Source of the DNA: Gimesia chilikensis
Lineage (GTDB): Bacteria; Planctomycetota; Planctomycetia; Planctomycetales; Planctomycetaceae
Length of the DNA stretch: 64,000 bases
Direction: 5' to 3'
Assembly: GCF_007744075.1 (NCBI RefSeq)
Contig: NZ_CP036266.1
Location: 1,915,655-1,979,654 of the forward strand
Part shown: positions 1-8,430 of the stretch, piece by piece
Layout: each line of letters begins with the position of its first letter
Position numbering within the stretch: the stretch's first letter is position 1
The notes under the pieces: generated by a model
What the model saw: the letters and a program-made list of their open reading frames with translations, nothing else
Databases searched by the model: none
What the model was told of the DNA's origin: nothing
Made by a program: the position numbers and the translations under genes

Positions 1-11
1 TCGAAATTTTT

Positions 12-327
12 CTACCACGAAAAGCACTAAAGACACGAAAATTTGCTGACGCAGGTTGGTTGCGTTACGGGAGCGGATGTGGGTGGTACCGGATGTAATC
101 CGGTATTGCCGGAGGCAACAGGAGGTTGCAGGGCAGGCGATGTAAAGAGTACACGTTCCTCAAACTAAATTAATTTGGTTGGTGTCTCTGTTGTTTAATG
201 CTCTGGTGAGCTGTAACCTCTTGCTCGCTGCGCTCGGCCCGAATTGCATTCGGGCTTACCCCTGATGAGGGATCTCAATTTGACTGTCGGACAAGCCGGC
301 AGATGGTACCCGGCGTGGAGTTGTTTG
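12..327. repeat. Dispersed intergenic repeat, copy 1 (modules a-b-c-d)
   Basis: First copy of a modular repeat found about a dozen times before 16.4 kb. Modules in order: (a) an ACCACGAAA..GACACGAAA box; (b) a segment holding the perfect palindrome TACCGGAT-GTA-ATCCGGTA at 87-105; (c) a CTCGCTGCGCTCGG segment followed by the hairpin GCCCGAA-TTGCA-TTCGGGC at 237-255; (d) a stretch with GGCAAGCCGGCAGATGG-like sequence, here up to about 327. Small ORFs across it are not conserved between copies and look spurious. Function unknown. Confidence 0.85.
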
Positions 328-328
328 A

Positions 329-826
329 CTAGGTGTCGATCTCTTGTTGCTCGTTTTGCGTCAGGTATTCTACCAGTGCTGAATCGGGGCTGGCCAGTTC
401 GGAAACCAGAGTTCGGAAACGCTTCATATCCGCAAGGAACATGGGTAGCCAAATCTTGTTTGAACGGCTGTGAAGTATCGCCATTTTAAGACCAGGCAGA
501 TAGTTGAGCGGTCGCACATTCTCTGTTTCACTCCATTTTTGCTCTCGATAGAACCCCCAAAAGTCATGGCCTCCAATTCGATCCTGATACACGCTGACCT
601 TAAAGTATGCGACTACAAGGGTTAATAGAGCTGCTGCAGCGACTGCCATTCCAATAATAATCACCAGAATTGCGATCAGAGTACCAGCAAAATGCATGTT
701 TTCAACACCGCAATCCACTGCATCTGCAATCACAATCAATAGAAATCCCAGAAGATCCCAGGCCATCACCACAAGGTACATACGCTTGAATGATAATTTG
801 AATCTGGCGATGGGTTTCTCTTTCAT
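329..826 (-). CDS. Hypothetical two-span membrane protein
   Basis: Unrecognised 165-residue protein. A basic N-terminus is followed by two hydrophobic segments at about residues 17-37 and 48-75, then a soluble C-terminal half of about 90 residues containing HDFWGFYREQKW; an inner-membrane protein is the simplest reading. The ATG at 826 is preferred over an in-frame TTG at 841 because AAAAGGG lies just upstream of it. The stop codon sits at the edge of repeat copy 1 and the gene is bounded upstream by repeat copy 2, so it is an isolated single-gene unit. No family could be assigned. Confidence 0.6.
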   Translation of the reverse strand: MKEKPIARFKLSFKRMYLVVMAWDLLGFLLIVIADAVDCGVENMHFAGTLIAILVIIIGMAVAAAALLTLVVAYFKVSVYQDRIGGHDFWGFYREQKWSETENVRPLNYLPGLKMAILHSRSNKIWLPMFLADMKRFRTLVSELASPDSALVEYLTQNEQQEIDT

Positions 827-963
827 CGGCCCTTTTCCCAAGAGATGTCTCGATTTTCCGAGACTTGATGGTCAGTATATACTTTAGCCATGCCTCATCG
901 CTCAAGCAAGAAAAACGCAAACTGGGGAAGTGGTGAGTGAGTTGTTTGGGGAGACTGTGAATC

Positions 964-1262
964 GCTCGAAAATTTCTACCTCGAAAGAGACGAAAGTTTT
1001 GCTACCACGAAATTCACGAAAGACACGACAATTATACTGACGCAGGTTGGTGGCGTTACGGGAGCGGATGTGGGGGGTACCGGATGTAATCCGGTATTGC
1101 CGGAGGCAACAGGAGGTTGCAGGGCAGACGATGTAAAGAGTACACGTTCCTCAAACTAAATTAATTTGGTTGGTGTCTCTGTCGTGAATTGTTCTGGTGA
1201 GCTGGGTCCTCTTGCTCGCTGCGCTCGGCCCGAATTGCATTCGGGCCCACCCCTGGTTTAAC
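964..1262. repeat. Dispersed intergenic repeat, copy 2 (modules a-b-c)
   Basis: Near-identical to copy 1 across modules b and c: the TACCGGAT/ATCCGGTA palindrome recurs at 1078-1096 and the GCCCGAA/TTCGGGC hairpin at 1228-1246. Two degenerate CACGAAA boxes precede it. It fills most of the gene-free gap 827-1329. Confidence 0.85.
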
Positions 1263-1329
1263 TTTGATTGGTTTCTGGGGAATCTTTAGATCTTCGAAAC
1301 CGGCGTCTAGCGCCTTGCCGCTCATTTTT

Positions 1330-2868
1330 TTATAGATCGAATTTGATGCCCTGGGCTAAGGGGAGTTCGGTGGAGTAGTTGATGGTGTTGGTGGCGCGGC
1401 GCATGTAGGCTTTCCAGGCGTCGGAGCCGGATTCGCGACCGCCGCCGGTTTCTTTTTCGCCTCCGAATGCGCCGCCGATTTCTGCACCGCTGGGGCCGAC
1501 GTTGACATTCGCGATGCCGCAATCGGAGCCGGCGGGAGTGAGGAACTGTTCCGCCTGGCGGATGTCGTTGGTCATGATGGAGGAAGAGAGTCCCTGGGGC
1601 ACGCCGTTATGCAGGGCGATGGCTTCGTCCAGCTCTGTGTAGCGGATGACGTACAGAATGGGGGCGAAGGTTTCCTGTTGTACGATTTCGGTCTGGCCGG
1701 GCATCTCGACGATGGCGGGGTGGACGTAACAGCCTCCCGCGGGGACATCTTGCATAATCGGATTGCCGAAATGGACGGTGCCTCCCTGTTCCTCGGCGGT
1801 ACGTAGGGCTGTTTGCATCGCGTCGAGCGAACGCTGATCGATGAGCGGGCCGACGAGCGTTCCCTCATCGAGGGGGTTGCCGATTGGTAATTTCTCATAA
1901 GCTTTCTTGAGTGACGTGAGGAGTTTGTCGGCGATGCTGTCGTGGACGATCAGGCGACGGAGTGACGTGCAGCGCTGGCCGCAGGTCCCCACGGCGGAGA
2001 AGAGGGCGGAGCGGACCGTCATTTCGAGGTCGGCGGATTCGGTGACAATCATCGCGTTATTGCCGCCCAGTTCGAGCAGACTCAATCCCAGCCGACCGGC
2101 AACCGTGGAGGCGACAGCGCGTCCCATGGGTACCGAGCCGGTGGCTGAGATCAACGGGAGATCGGGGTGTGCGGCGAGCGCCTGTCCGACGTCGGCACCG
2201 CCAATGAGCAGGCTGGAGATGCCGTCGGGGGCTTCGGGGAAGTCGCGGGCGACGTTGTTGACGATCTGCTGGCAGGCGATGGCGCAGAGCGGCGTTTTTT
2301 CCGAGGGCTTCCAGACGACCGGGTCGCCGCAGACGAAGGCGAGCATCGCATTCCAGGACCAGACGGCGACCGGGAAGTTGAAGGCGCTGATCACGCCGAC
2401 CGGTCCGAGCGGGTGCCACTGTTCCATCAGGCGATGGCCAGGGCGTTCGCTGGCGATGGTTTTACCGTAGAGCTGACGGCTCTGCCCGACGGCGAAGTCG
2501 CAGATGTCGATCATTTCCTGTACTTCGCCGAGGGCTTCCTGCGTGATTTTGCCGGCTTCCCAGCTGACGATGGCGGCGAGGTCGGCCTTGTGTTCGCGGA
2601 GGGCGTTGCCGATCAGCCGGACGAATTCGCCGCGGCGGGGAGCGGGGACGTTGCGCCATGTTTGGAAAGCGGACCGGGCGGTGGCGACCACCGTGTCGAC
2701 GTCGCTCGGCGTGGCCTGGGTGAGTGTAACGAGCGTCGACCCGTCGATGGGGGACTTACCCGTCAGTGCTTCACCGGCGCCTGCCTGCCACGTATTTCCG
2801 ACGGCAACGGCGACGGGATGATCGTTGACGCCGATCCGCTGTAACACTTCCTGTATCGGATGAGTCAT
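1330..2868 (-). CDS. ALDH7-type aldehyde dehydrogenase (probable alpha-aminoadipate semialdehyde dehydrogenase)
   Basis: NAD(P)-dependent aldehyde dehydrogenase of the antiquitin (ALDH7/AmaB-like) type, 512 residues, full length. Visible landmarks: the oxyanion Asn164 in AFNFP, the cofactor-binding Lys187 in WKPSEKT, the general base Glu266 in LELGG and the catalytic Cys300 in GQRCTS. Enzymes of this branch oxidise alpha-aminoadipate semialdehyde to alpha-aminoadipate in lysine catabolism. The gene directly upstream on the same strand (25 bp gap) encodes a saccharopine-reductase-like protein, which supports that substrate; the two are probably one operon. The C-terminal region has the expected EIGGAFGGEKETGGGRESGSD stretch. 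Substrate specificity is inferred from family and context, the ALDH assignment is direct. Confidence 0.9.
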   Translation of the reverse strand: MTHPIQEVLQRIGVNDHPVAVAVGNTWQAGAGEALTGKSPIDGSTLVTLTQATPSDVDTVVATARSAFQTWRNVPAPRRGEFVRLIGNALREHKADLAAIVSWEAGKITQEALGEVQEMIDICDFAVGQSRQLYGKTIASERPGHRLMEQWHPLGPVGVISAFNFPVAVWSWNAMLAFVCGDPVVWKPSEKTPLCAIACQQIVNNVARDFPEAPDGISSLLIGGADVGQALAAHPDLPLISATGSVPMGRAVASTVAGRLGLSLLELGGNNAMIVTESADLEMTVRSALFSAVGTCGQRCTSLRRLIVHDSIADKLLTSLKKAYEKLPIGNPLDEGTLVGPLIDQRSLDAMQTALRTAEEQGGTVHFGNPIMQDVPAGGCYVHPAIVEMPGQTEIVQQETFAPILYVIRYTELDEAIALHNGVPQGLSSSIMTNDIRQAEQFLTPAGSDCGIANVNVGPSGAEIGGAFGGEKETGGGRESGSDAWKAYMRRATNTINYSTELPLAQGIKFDL

Positions 2869-2893
2869 TTTTGAGCCTCACTTGCTGTATGAA

Positions 2894-4000
2894 TTAGTCC
2901 AGGGCAAAGGTTTCGGTTTCGTAAAACTGTCCGAAACGGTTCTGGATGAACTGTTCGAAGGGGATCTGTTCCTGACGGATCAGGCCGGTACCTTCCAACT
3001 GTTTCTGTTGAATCAGATCGATGACGGCACAGACGCCGGCACCGGTGGTGAGCTGAATGGCGCTCCAGATTTCGCCGTTGATTTCCTGAGCGTACATCTT
3101 ACGCAGGTCACTCTTCTCGACGAACTGTCCGTTGCGGTGGCCGCGGACAGTGCAGAAGACGATGACCACATCCTGGAAGGTGACGGGAATCGAGTGTTCC
3201 ATGACGTCCTTGAGCAGATCGCGGCGTTCATTGAGTCTCAGGTCCTGCAGGAGGAACTTCATGAGTTCGCGATGGCCGGGGTAACGAATGGTTTTGTAAT
3301 TCAATTCACGGACCTTGCCATCCATCGTATCGCAGAGCGTACCCAACCCACCTGACGTGTTGAAGGCTTCGTAGACGTTGCCATCAAGTGTGAACTGCTC
3401 CAGCCCTTCGAGGGGGAGGTGATTTTTAATCTTGCGATTGTGAATCACTTCGCAGGTGTTGCAGTACTCGTTGATCAGGCCGTCGGTGGACCAGGTCAGG
3501 TTATAGGCGAGTGCGTTGGTGGGCCGCTGGGGGAGGGCACCGACGCGCATGCGGACGGTATCGATTTCGTCGAACCAGTCCATCACGTGTTTGGTGACGA
3601 TGGTGACGAAGCCGGGGGCCAGGCCGGACTGGGGGAGAAAGACCTGACCCTCGGCGGCACCGTCGGCAATTTCTTTAACAGCGGCCGTTGTCTGACGATC
3701 TTCGGTGAGATCGAAATAATTGATGCCCGCTTCGAGTGCAGCGCGGGCGACATAGGGATTTTCCCGGAAGCTGAGCGCCGAGATGACTGCAGTGCAGCCC
3801 TGCATCAGGTGCACCAGTTCCTCGTGCGACTCAGCGTTGAGAACGCGTGTTTCGACTGAGGGAATTCGTTTCTGTATATGGTCTAAAGCGGCGGGAACGC
3901 GGTCGGCGATGCGTACATGATAGTCGCCGGATCTGCTGAGCAGAGTGGCGATCACGCGGCCGATCTTTCCCGCGCCGATGAGCAGGATTGTTTGAGACAT
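2894..4000 (-). CDS. Saccharopine dehydrogenase-like (LYS9-type) oxidoreductase
   Basis: 368-residue NAD(P)-binding oxidoreductase of the saccharopine dehydrogenase family. The N-terminus is a Rossmann fold with GAGKIG at residues 9-14; further on SGLAPGF and the KTIRYPGH segment are typical of the glutamate-forming (LYS9/saccharopine reductase) type. In the lysine pathway this type links saccharopine with aminoadipate semialdehyde plus glutamate. It precedes the ALDH7 gene in transcription and is divergent from the DUF1338-like gene, with a 187 bp shared promoter region. No lysine-ketoglutarate reductase gene is visible nearby, so the entry step of the pathway must be elsewhere or different. 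Confidence 0.82.
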   Translation of the reverse strand: MSQTILLIGAGKIGRVIATLLSRSGDYHVRIADRVPAALDHIQKRIPSVETRVLNAESHEELVHLMQGCTAVISALSFRENPYVARAALEAGINYFDLTEDRQTTAAVKEIADGAAEGQVFLPQSGLAPGFVTIVTKHVMDWFDEIDTVRMRVGALPQRPTNALAYNLTWSTDGLINEYCNTCEVIHNRKIKNHLPLEGLEQFTLDGNVYEAFNTSGGLGTLCDTMDGKVRELNYKTIRYPGHRELMKFLLQDLRLNERRDLLKDVMEHSIPVTFQDVVIVFCTVRGHRNGQFVEKSDLRKMYAQEINGEIWSAIQLTTGAGVCAVIDLIQQKQLEGTGLIRQEQIPFEQFIQNRFGQFYETETFALD

Positions 4001-4139
4001 CGCAGGTCCTCCTGTGTAGAATTCATGATGTGAGAAGTGATGTGAAAGACCTCACTATGATTATATACGTGGAAAACCTGTTTTCTGATTGAGTTTCTGT
4101 TTTCGCAGGTTTTGACGTATTAATTCATAGAGACGCCAC

Positions 4140-4169
4140 TTGACTTTGAGCGAGTGGAAACGGTTATAA
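4140..4169 (+). promoter_or_regulatory. Candidate sigma70-type promoter for the DUF1338-like gene
   Basis: TTGACT at 4140-4145 and TTATAA at 4164-4169, 18 bp apart, end 18 bp before the ATG at 4188. GAGGAG follows at about 4175, so the leader would be very short. Found by eye only. Confidence 0.4.
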
Positions 4170-4187
4170 AAATAGAGGAGATAAGGC

Positions 4188-5552
4188 ATGTCCAGCGAAC
4201 AACTTACAGTTTATGACTGGAAACGGTATCCGGAAACGGCCCGCTTTATCGATGAGCGGATAAATGTGTTTTGTCAGAAGTCAGCCGACATTCAACAGTT
4301 TGCCCATGATCTCCAGACCCGCACAGGAACCCGGCTCAGGGACTGGGTGGATCACTTGGAAGTGGAGTGGTCTGATGCGCTGGCGAGCGAGCTGGTTGAA
4401 TTGGGATATGAGCCGGTGATGGATGCGGATCGTCCGTTGTATCATCATCCTGCGGCGATGTTTCCTGCGGTGAAAGTGGCTGCGTCGGCGGTCGAGCGTT
4501 TGTTTGTCCGCGTGGACAGTGTGGCCGACTTTCTACTGGTACACCAGCGCGATATGGACACGTCGATTGAAGGTGACGTGGGGTCCGCGGTGCGACAGCG
4601 GATCGCATTTGCCGGCGAGGGGGTTGAGTTGCATGTGATCGAGCGGCATGGTTGCCCGGTGACGTGCACGACACCTCCGGCGACTCCAGATCTGAAGAAG
4701 CTGGCCGCCCATGCGGAAGCGCTGCGGTTGCGGAAACGGGACTTCGCGGAAGCGAGTGCGGGGTTCGCGCATGCGGCTTCGCTGATTAAGTCGTCAATTG
4801 CGGATCTGGGTGTGAACCGGACCTGCGATCTGTTCTTTGCCGGCGAGCGGGATTACTGGCAGCAGCGGAATCTGGCGGCTCGGATTCAGAAGGCCCGCCA
4901 GGATGCCATGGGTATGGGCTGGGCGAATCACGATCACCATACGTATCGTTCAAGCCGCAAGCATTTCCAGAGCCTGATTGGGATCTTTGAGCTGCTGGGC
5001 TTCCAGTTGCGTGAGCGGTTCTATGCAGGCAAGGAAGCGGGCTGGGGCGCACAGGTGATTGAGCAACCCCATGCGCGGATCACGATTTTCGCGGATGTGG
5101 ATCTCTCGGCTGAAGAGGTTTCGCAGGACTTTGCACACGAGGCATTTCAGCAACGGAATGAGCTGGGGACGGTGGGGCTGTGGTGCCGACTGCATGGGGA
5201 AGCGTTCCTGCAGGCGGGCATGCATCACCTGGAATGCCAGTTCGACTTCGACGCCGCACGTGACCAGCTGGCGGAAGAGGGGGACGTGAAAACGATGAAG
5301 CCCTTTACCGATCTGCCACATTTGCGTCAGGCGTTTACGGCGGGGGAAATCTGGCCGGTGCAAGAGAGCCGGATTCAGTCGTTGCTGAATGACGGACTGA
5401 TCTCGGCTGAAGAAGCGGACAAGTTCCGCGAGAAAGGGGCCATCGGTTCGCACCTCGAAATTCTGCAGCGGGAAGAGGGGTTTAAAGGATTTAACCAGAC
5501 CGGGATTAACGACATTATTCTGGAGACGAACCCGTTGAAGCAGCAGGTGTGA
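4188..5552 (+). CDS. DUF1338-like protein, candidate 2-oxoadipate dioxygenase/decarboxylase
   Basis: 454 residues. The C-terminal half resembles the DUF1338 (vicinal-oxygen-chelate) fold: a His-rich NHDHHTYRSS at 247-256, a GFQLRERFYAG strand and then a P-x-ARITIFADV segment, in the order seen in DUF1338 proteins. Members of that family (HglS) convert 2-oxoadipate to 2-hydroxyglutarate with a metal held by two His and one Glu, in lysine degradation. The divergent neighbours are a saccharopine-dehydrogenase-like and an ALDH7-type gene, which makes 2-oxoadipate a sensible substrate. The N-terminal 200 residues are not recognised. The RBS is AGAGGAGATAAGGC before ATG. Resemblance is by eye and distant, so the function is tentative. 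A fragment copied from the 3' end of this gene or of a paralogue lies at 12246-12338. Confidence 0.55.
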   Translation: MSSEQLTVYDWKRYPETARFIDERINVFCQKSADIQQFAHDLQTRTGTRLRDWVDHLEVEWSDALASELVELGYEPVMDADRPLYHHPAAMFPAVKVAASAVERLFVRVDSVADFLLVHQRDMDTSIEGDVGSAVRQRIAFAGEGVELHVIERHGCPVTCTTPPATPDLKKLAAHAEALRLRKRDFAEASAGFAHAASLIKSSIADLGVNRTCDLFFAGERDYWQQRNLAARIQKARQDAMGMGWANHDHHTYRSSRKHFQSLIGIFELLGFQLRERFYAGKEAGWGAQVIEQPHARITIFADVDLSAEEVSQDFAHEAFQQRNELGTVGLWCRLHGEAFLQAGMHHLECQFDFDAARDQLAEEGDVKTMKPFTDLPHLRQAFTAGEIWPVQESRIQSLLNDGLISAEEADKFREKGAIGSHLEILQREEGFKGFNQTGINDIILETNPLKQQV

Positions 5553-5553
5553 T

Positions 5554-5799
5554 AGACCACGAATTGCACGAATTTTTTGCTACCACGGCCAGCACGAAAG
5601 ACACGAAAAAATTTGCTGACGCAGGTTGGTTGCTTTGTTGTGTATTGTGCTGGTGAGCTGGGACTTCCTGCTCGCTGCGCTCGGCCCGAATTGCATTCGG
5701 GCTTACCCGGGGTTGGGGGATTTTTCTGGTTTGTTGAGAGCCTGATTCTGATTTGTTTTTCGCCAGGCGGGCGGGGAGAGGGACCTGCCCCTGCTTTGT
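5554..5799. repeat. Dispersed intergenic repeat, copy 3 (modules a-c-e)
   Basis: Starts directly after the stop codon of the DUF1338-like gene with two CACGAA boxes, lacks the TACCGGAT palindrome of module b, and has the GCCCGAA/TTCGGGC hairpin at 5684-5702. It ends with module e (TTCTGATTTG, then CGCCAGGCGGGCGGG and CCTGCCCCTGCT). Covers most of the gap before the next gene. Confidence 0.82.
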
Positions 5800-5803
5800 G
5801 GGT

Positions 5804-5819
5804 TTGAATAATTATTCAA
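5804..5819. promoter_or_regulatory. 16-bp perfect palindrome upstream of the DUF2089-like gene
   Basis: TTGAATAATTATTCAA is a perfect palindrome in an AT-rich gap. A matching half (TTGAATAAT) recurs at 5857-5865 across the first possible start codon, and ATTGT/ACAAT arms lie at 5830-5844. Position and repetition suggest an operator, plausibly for the HTH protein encoded immediately downstream. Confidence 0.45.
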
Positions 5820-5863
5820 TAATTTTGATATTGTTATTTACAATGTTGGTGTATTGTTGAATA

Positions 5864-6229
5864 ATGTTAAATATGAATGATGTCGAGCAAACTGAATCTG
5901 TGAAGCAAAAGATGGCCCCGGCGTCGCTGGTGCCCCGTTCAACTCAACGTCCCGAGCATCCGTTGCTGGCTCTGGATCAGGAGAATCTGGAGTTCGTGCT
6001 GCAGCTGGTGCTGGCGTCCGGATCTCTGAAACAGGTGGCCCGTTATTACGGCATCAGCTACCCGACAGTCCGCGCACGACTGGATAAATTAATCGTGCGG
6101 CTGGAATTGCTGGTCGAAAATCGTGAGCGCGATGAAATGGCGAATCTGCTGGCCAATCTCGTTGATGCAGGTCAGCTCACTGGAGCAGGGGCGCAAAGTA
6201 TTCTCGACTTACATCGATCTACTCACTGA
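5864..6229 (+). CDS. DUF2089-like helix-turn-helix protein
   Basis: 121-residue cytoplasmic protein. Residues about 37-80 match the HTH core of DUF2089 proteins, with GSLKQVARYYGISYPTVRARL at 53-73. The usual N-terminal zinc-binding cysteines of DUF2089 are absent; instead there is a polar 35-residue leader. Predicted DNA-binding regulator. The next two genes follow at 18 and 17 bp on the same strand, so the three probably form one operon, and an upstream palindrome could be its own operator. Starts at 5864 or 5873 are both possible; neither has a clear ribosome binding site. Confidence 0.7.
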   Translation: MLNMNDVEQTESVKQKMAPASLVPRSTQRPEHPLLALDQENLEFVLQLVLASGSLKQVARYYGISYPTVRARLDKLIVRLELLVENRERDEMANLLANLVDAGQLTGAGAQSILDLHRSTH

Positions 6230-6247
6230 AGGTAGAAGGATTCTATT

Positions 6248-6607
6248 ATGGAAGCACCCTGGTTTGATCCAAATACATTCGGTGCCTGGTTCGGGATGAT
6301 CGTCGGCGGTGGCGGAGGCACATTGTGCGGCATCTGGGGAGCACTGTGTGGGTTTCTGTGTCCGCGCGGCAAGGGACGCAAAGTCATCCTCGGCGGGATG
6401 TTCGTTTTCGTCGTCCTCGGACTGATTCTGTGCGGTATCGGCCTGTATGCGTTCTTCAGCGGACAACCTTATGGGATCTGGTATCCCGTGTCGATGACGG
6501 GTTTCTTATTTGCCGTTATCCCTGGTGCTTTAATTCCTGTGATTCGCAAGAATTACCAGCAGGCGGAAAATCGACGCATCGCTGCCGAATCAATTCGCGT
6601 GGGCTAA
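6248..6607 (+). CDS. Small three-span membrane protein
   Basis: 119 residues with three hydrophobic segments at about 10-37, 46-70 and 77-98, a glycine-rich first span (GGGGGTLCGIWG) and a basic C-terminal tail. No family recognised beyond 'small membrane protein downstream of a DUF2089 regulator'. GAAGGTAGAAGG lies just upstream of the ATG. Tight spacing on both sides places it in the operon with the HTH protein and the lipoprotein. Confidence 0.7.
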   Translation: MEAPWFDPNTFGAWFGMIVGGGGGTLCGIWGALCGFLCPRGKGRKVILGGMFVFVVLGLILCGIGLYAFFSGQPYGIWYPVSMTGFLFAVIPGALIPVIRKNYQQAENRRIAAESIRVG

Positions 6608-6624
6608 GTGGCGGGGGACTCAAT

Positions 6625-8175
6625 ATGGGCAATCAGTCACCAAAACGCCGGGCATTGATCTGGACCTTGAGTGTGGTCGGCATTGCTGTCTCCAGTTTGG
6701 TGGTGCTGTTTGCCTGTCAGCCGTTCGCATTTTCTAAACCACGTCCACCGCTGGCCGTGCGCATGGACTCGTCTGGACCATATGTGATTCTGGCGAGCAA
6801 AGCTGCTGATCGCGATTACCTTCAGGCGATAGAGACAGCAGAGGCCCTGCATCCGAATGCCAGCCGATTGACGTTTTCCCCGGAGAATGTGGAAGCGCTG
6901 CTGGAGTCGCTGCGAACGATCCAGCCGCGGTATGCACTCATTTTTATCAAGCCGGATGAACTCGATGTGAACTTTGCCTGGAAATGGCTGACATTGTCGA
7001 CGCGGATTGATGACGATCCGCTGGTTGATGTGAGCACGGGCTTCATCACCGGTGTGAGTTCAGAAGCGGTCGCTTCGTTGATGGAGCGGACGGCCAAAGC
7101 CGTTCGTGGCGAATCTGCATTACCGGGCAAGCTCATCGATAATTTCGGTCCCAACCCGCAGGCGCCTCCGAACCACTTTCAACAGCAGGCGGGTTGTTTC
7201 ATGATTCCTGTTTTTCAGGAGCGAACTGCACTGGCGAGTATTTCCCACGGCGCAGACGGGTTTACTGACAGTCGATTGAATACAATGCAGGGCGCGGGGC
7301 TGATTCATCTGGGCGGGCACGGTGATCCGGACGGAGTGATCGACGGGGTGCAGGGGCAGCAGGCGAAGCAGCTGAACCTTTCTCCCTGTGTTGTGTTCAA
7401 CGGTGCCTGTTATACGGGGGTGACCGGTCGCTGGTTTCAGCAATGGACGGCACAGGGAAAGGTTGAGAGTAAGACGGTTTCTGCGGAAAAATGTTTTTGT
7501 CTGAACCTGCTCGGTAACAGTACTATCGCTTACCTGGCCGCCCTGCATCCCGATCACGGGATTCCCGTTTACCAGGAAATGGAGTATCTGGCTTACAGCG
7601 GACGTTCGCTGGGTGATGTCATGCGGCACACGCACAATGGCGTAATTTTAGGAAATGGAGGAAAGCTGCCTGAGTTCACGTCGTTCGAGGATCAGATGCC
7701 TTCTCCGAGATGGACTGCCAGCGAAGTAATGTTGAAGGGGACCGCGGCGCGGGTTCTGTTTGGTGATCCCGCGCTGATGGTATCAGAGGCGTTCACGAAG
7801 CCGCCGTTTGAAATCACGACGACGCGGAGCGGTTCCGATCAGTTGCAAATCCGTGCCGAGTTGGTGAATCCGCAGTTAAAGAGTGAATTTACCGATACTT
7901 ATCATGCTGATCTGGCTTCGAACAAACAGCAGTTCAATGATCGGGCGCTGCTGATTGTTGAACTGCCGGAAGGATGGCAGAAGATACGTGCGGTCAAGGT
8001 CAACAATGTCCGGGCGGCAGGGCAGGATATTCCAAACCGACTGCTGGGGTATGCTCTGGAATCGGAGGGAGACCGGCGGCGATTGCATGTCCAGGTTGAT
8101 CTGCCTGCCAGCGGGTACATGCAATCTTTGTTTCGGCAAACAGGGGCGACGGTTGTGCTGACGGTTGATCGTTGA
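6625..8175 (+). CDS. Gingipain/caspase-like (clan CD, C25-like) lipoprotein
   Basis: 516 residues from the ATG at 6625, chosen because a signal sequence follows it; the frame stays open upstream to 6325 only by overlapping the previous gene. Residues 9-31 are a hydrophobic signal ending in a lipobox-like LFAC, making Cys31 a candidate lipidated residue. The middle has the clan-CD arrangement of a His followed by Gly (GGHGD, His232) and a Cys in a hydrophobic strand context (VVFNGAC, Cys262). LFGDPAL near 378-384 resembles the conserved GDPxL of C25 gingipains. The last 120 residues look like a beta-sandwich. Predicted envelope-anchored cysteine peptidase or peptidase-like protein; proteolysis is inferred from motifs alone. 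Last gene of the DUF2089 operon. Confidence 0.6.
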   Translation: MGNQSPKRRALIWTLSVVGIAVSSLVVLFACQPFAFSKPRPPLAVRMDSSGPYVILASKAADRDYLQAIETAEALHPNASRLTFSPENVEALLESLRTIQPRYALIFIKPDELDVNFAWKWLTLSTRIDDDPLVDVSTGFITGVSSEAVASLMERTAKAVRGESALPGKLIDNFGPNPQAPPNHFQQQAGCFMIPVFQERTALASISHGADGFTDSRLNTMQGAGLIHLGGHGDPDGVIDGVQGQQAKQLNLSPCVVFNGACYTGVTGRWFQQWTAQGKVESKTVSAEKCFCLNLLGNSTIAYLAALHPDHGIPVYQEMEYLAYSGRSLGDVMRHTHNGVILGNGGKLPEFTSFEDQMPSPRWTASEVMLKGTAARVLFGDPALMVSEAFTKPPFEITTTRSGSDQLQIRAELVNPQLKSEFTDTYHADLASNKQQFNDRALLIVELPEGWQKIRAVKVNNVRAAGQDIPNRLLGYALESEGDRRRLHVQVDLPASGYMQSLFRQTGATVVLTVDR

Positions 8176-8205
8176 GGTGACTACGAAGGGGGTGAAAGGT
8201 TTGCT

Positions 8206-8308
8206 GCCTCGAAAAGCACGTAAGACACGAAAATATTGCTGACTTAGGTTGGTTGCCCTGTTGTGAATTGATCGCGTGAGCTGCAACCTCCTGCTCGCTG
8301 TGCCGATG
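8206..8308. repeat. Dispersed intergenic repeat, copy 4 (modules a-c, truncated)
   Basis: A short copy: CTCGAAAAGCACG..GACACGAAAA, a shortened b, then GTGAGCTGCAACCTCCTGCTCGCTGTGCC, where it breaks off before the hairpin. Confidence 0.75.
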
Positions 8309-8430
8309 GCTAATTCTGCGTCCTCGTTGATTTCATATCGTTACACTGTATCATGGTCATCTGTATCTGCTGGCACTGCGAAACCAGTTTCTGCTTGATC
8401 TTCTCTGCTATCACAGGAAGGGTGTGAATA

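Noticed and set aside
195-489. Small frames over repeat copy 1
   Set aside because: They translate repeat DNA and are not preserved in other copies of the repeat.
1907-2844. Long plus-strand frames over the ALDH gene
   Set aside because: Shadows of the 512-residue aldehyde dehydrogenase, which carries all catalytic motifs.
6325-6624. Extended N-terminus of the C25-like protein
   Set aside because: This part overlaps the membrane-protein gene in another frame, and a good signal peptide starts at 6625.
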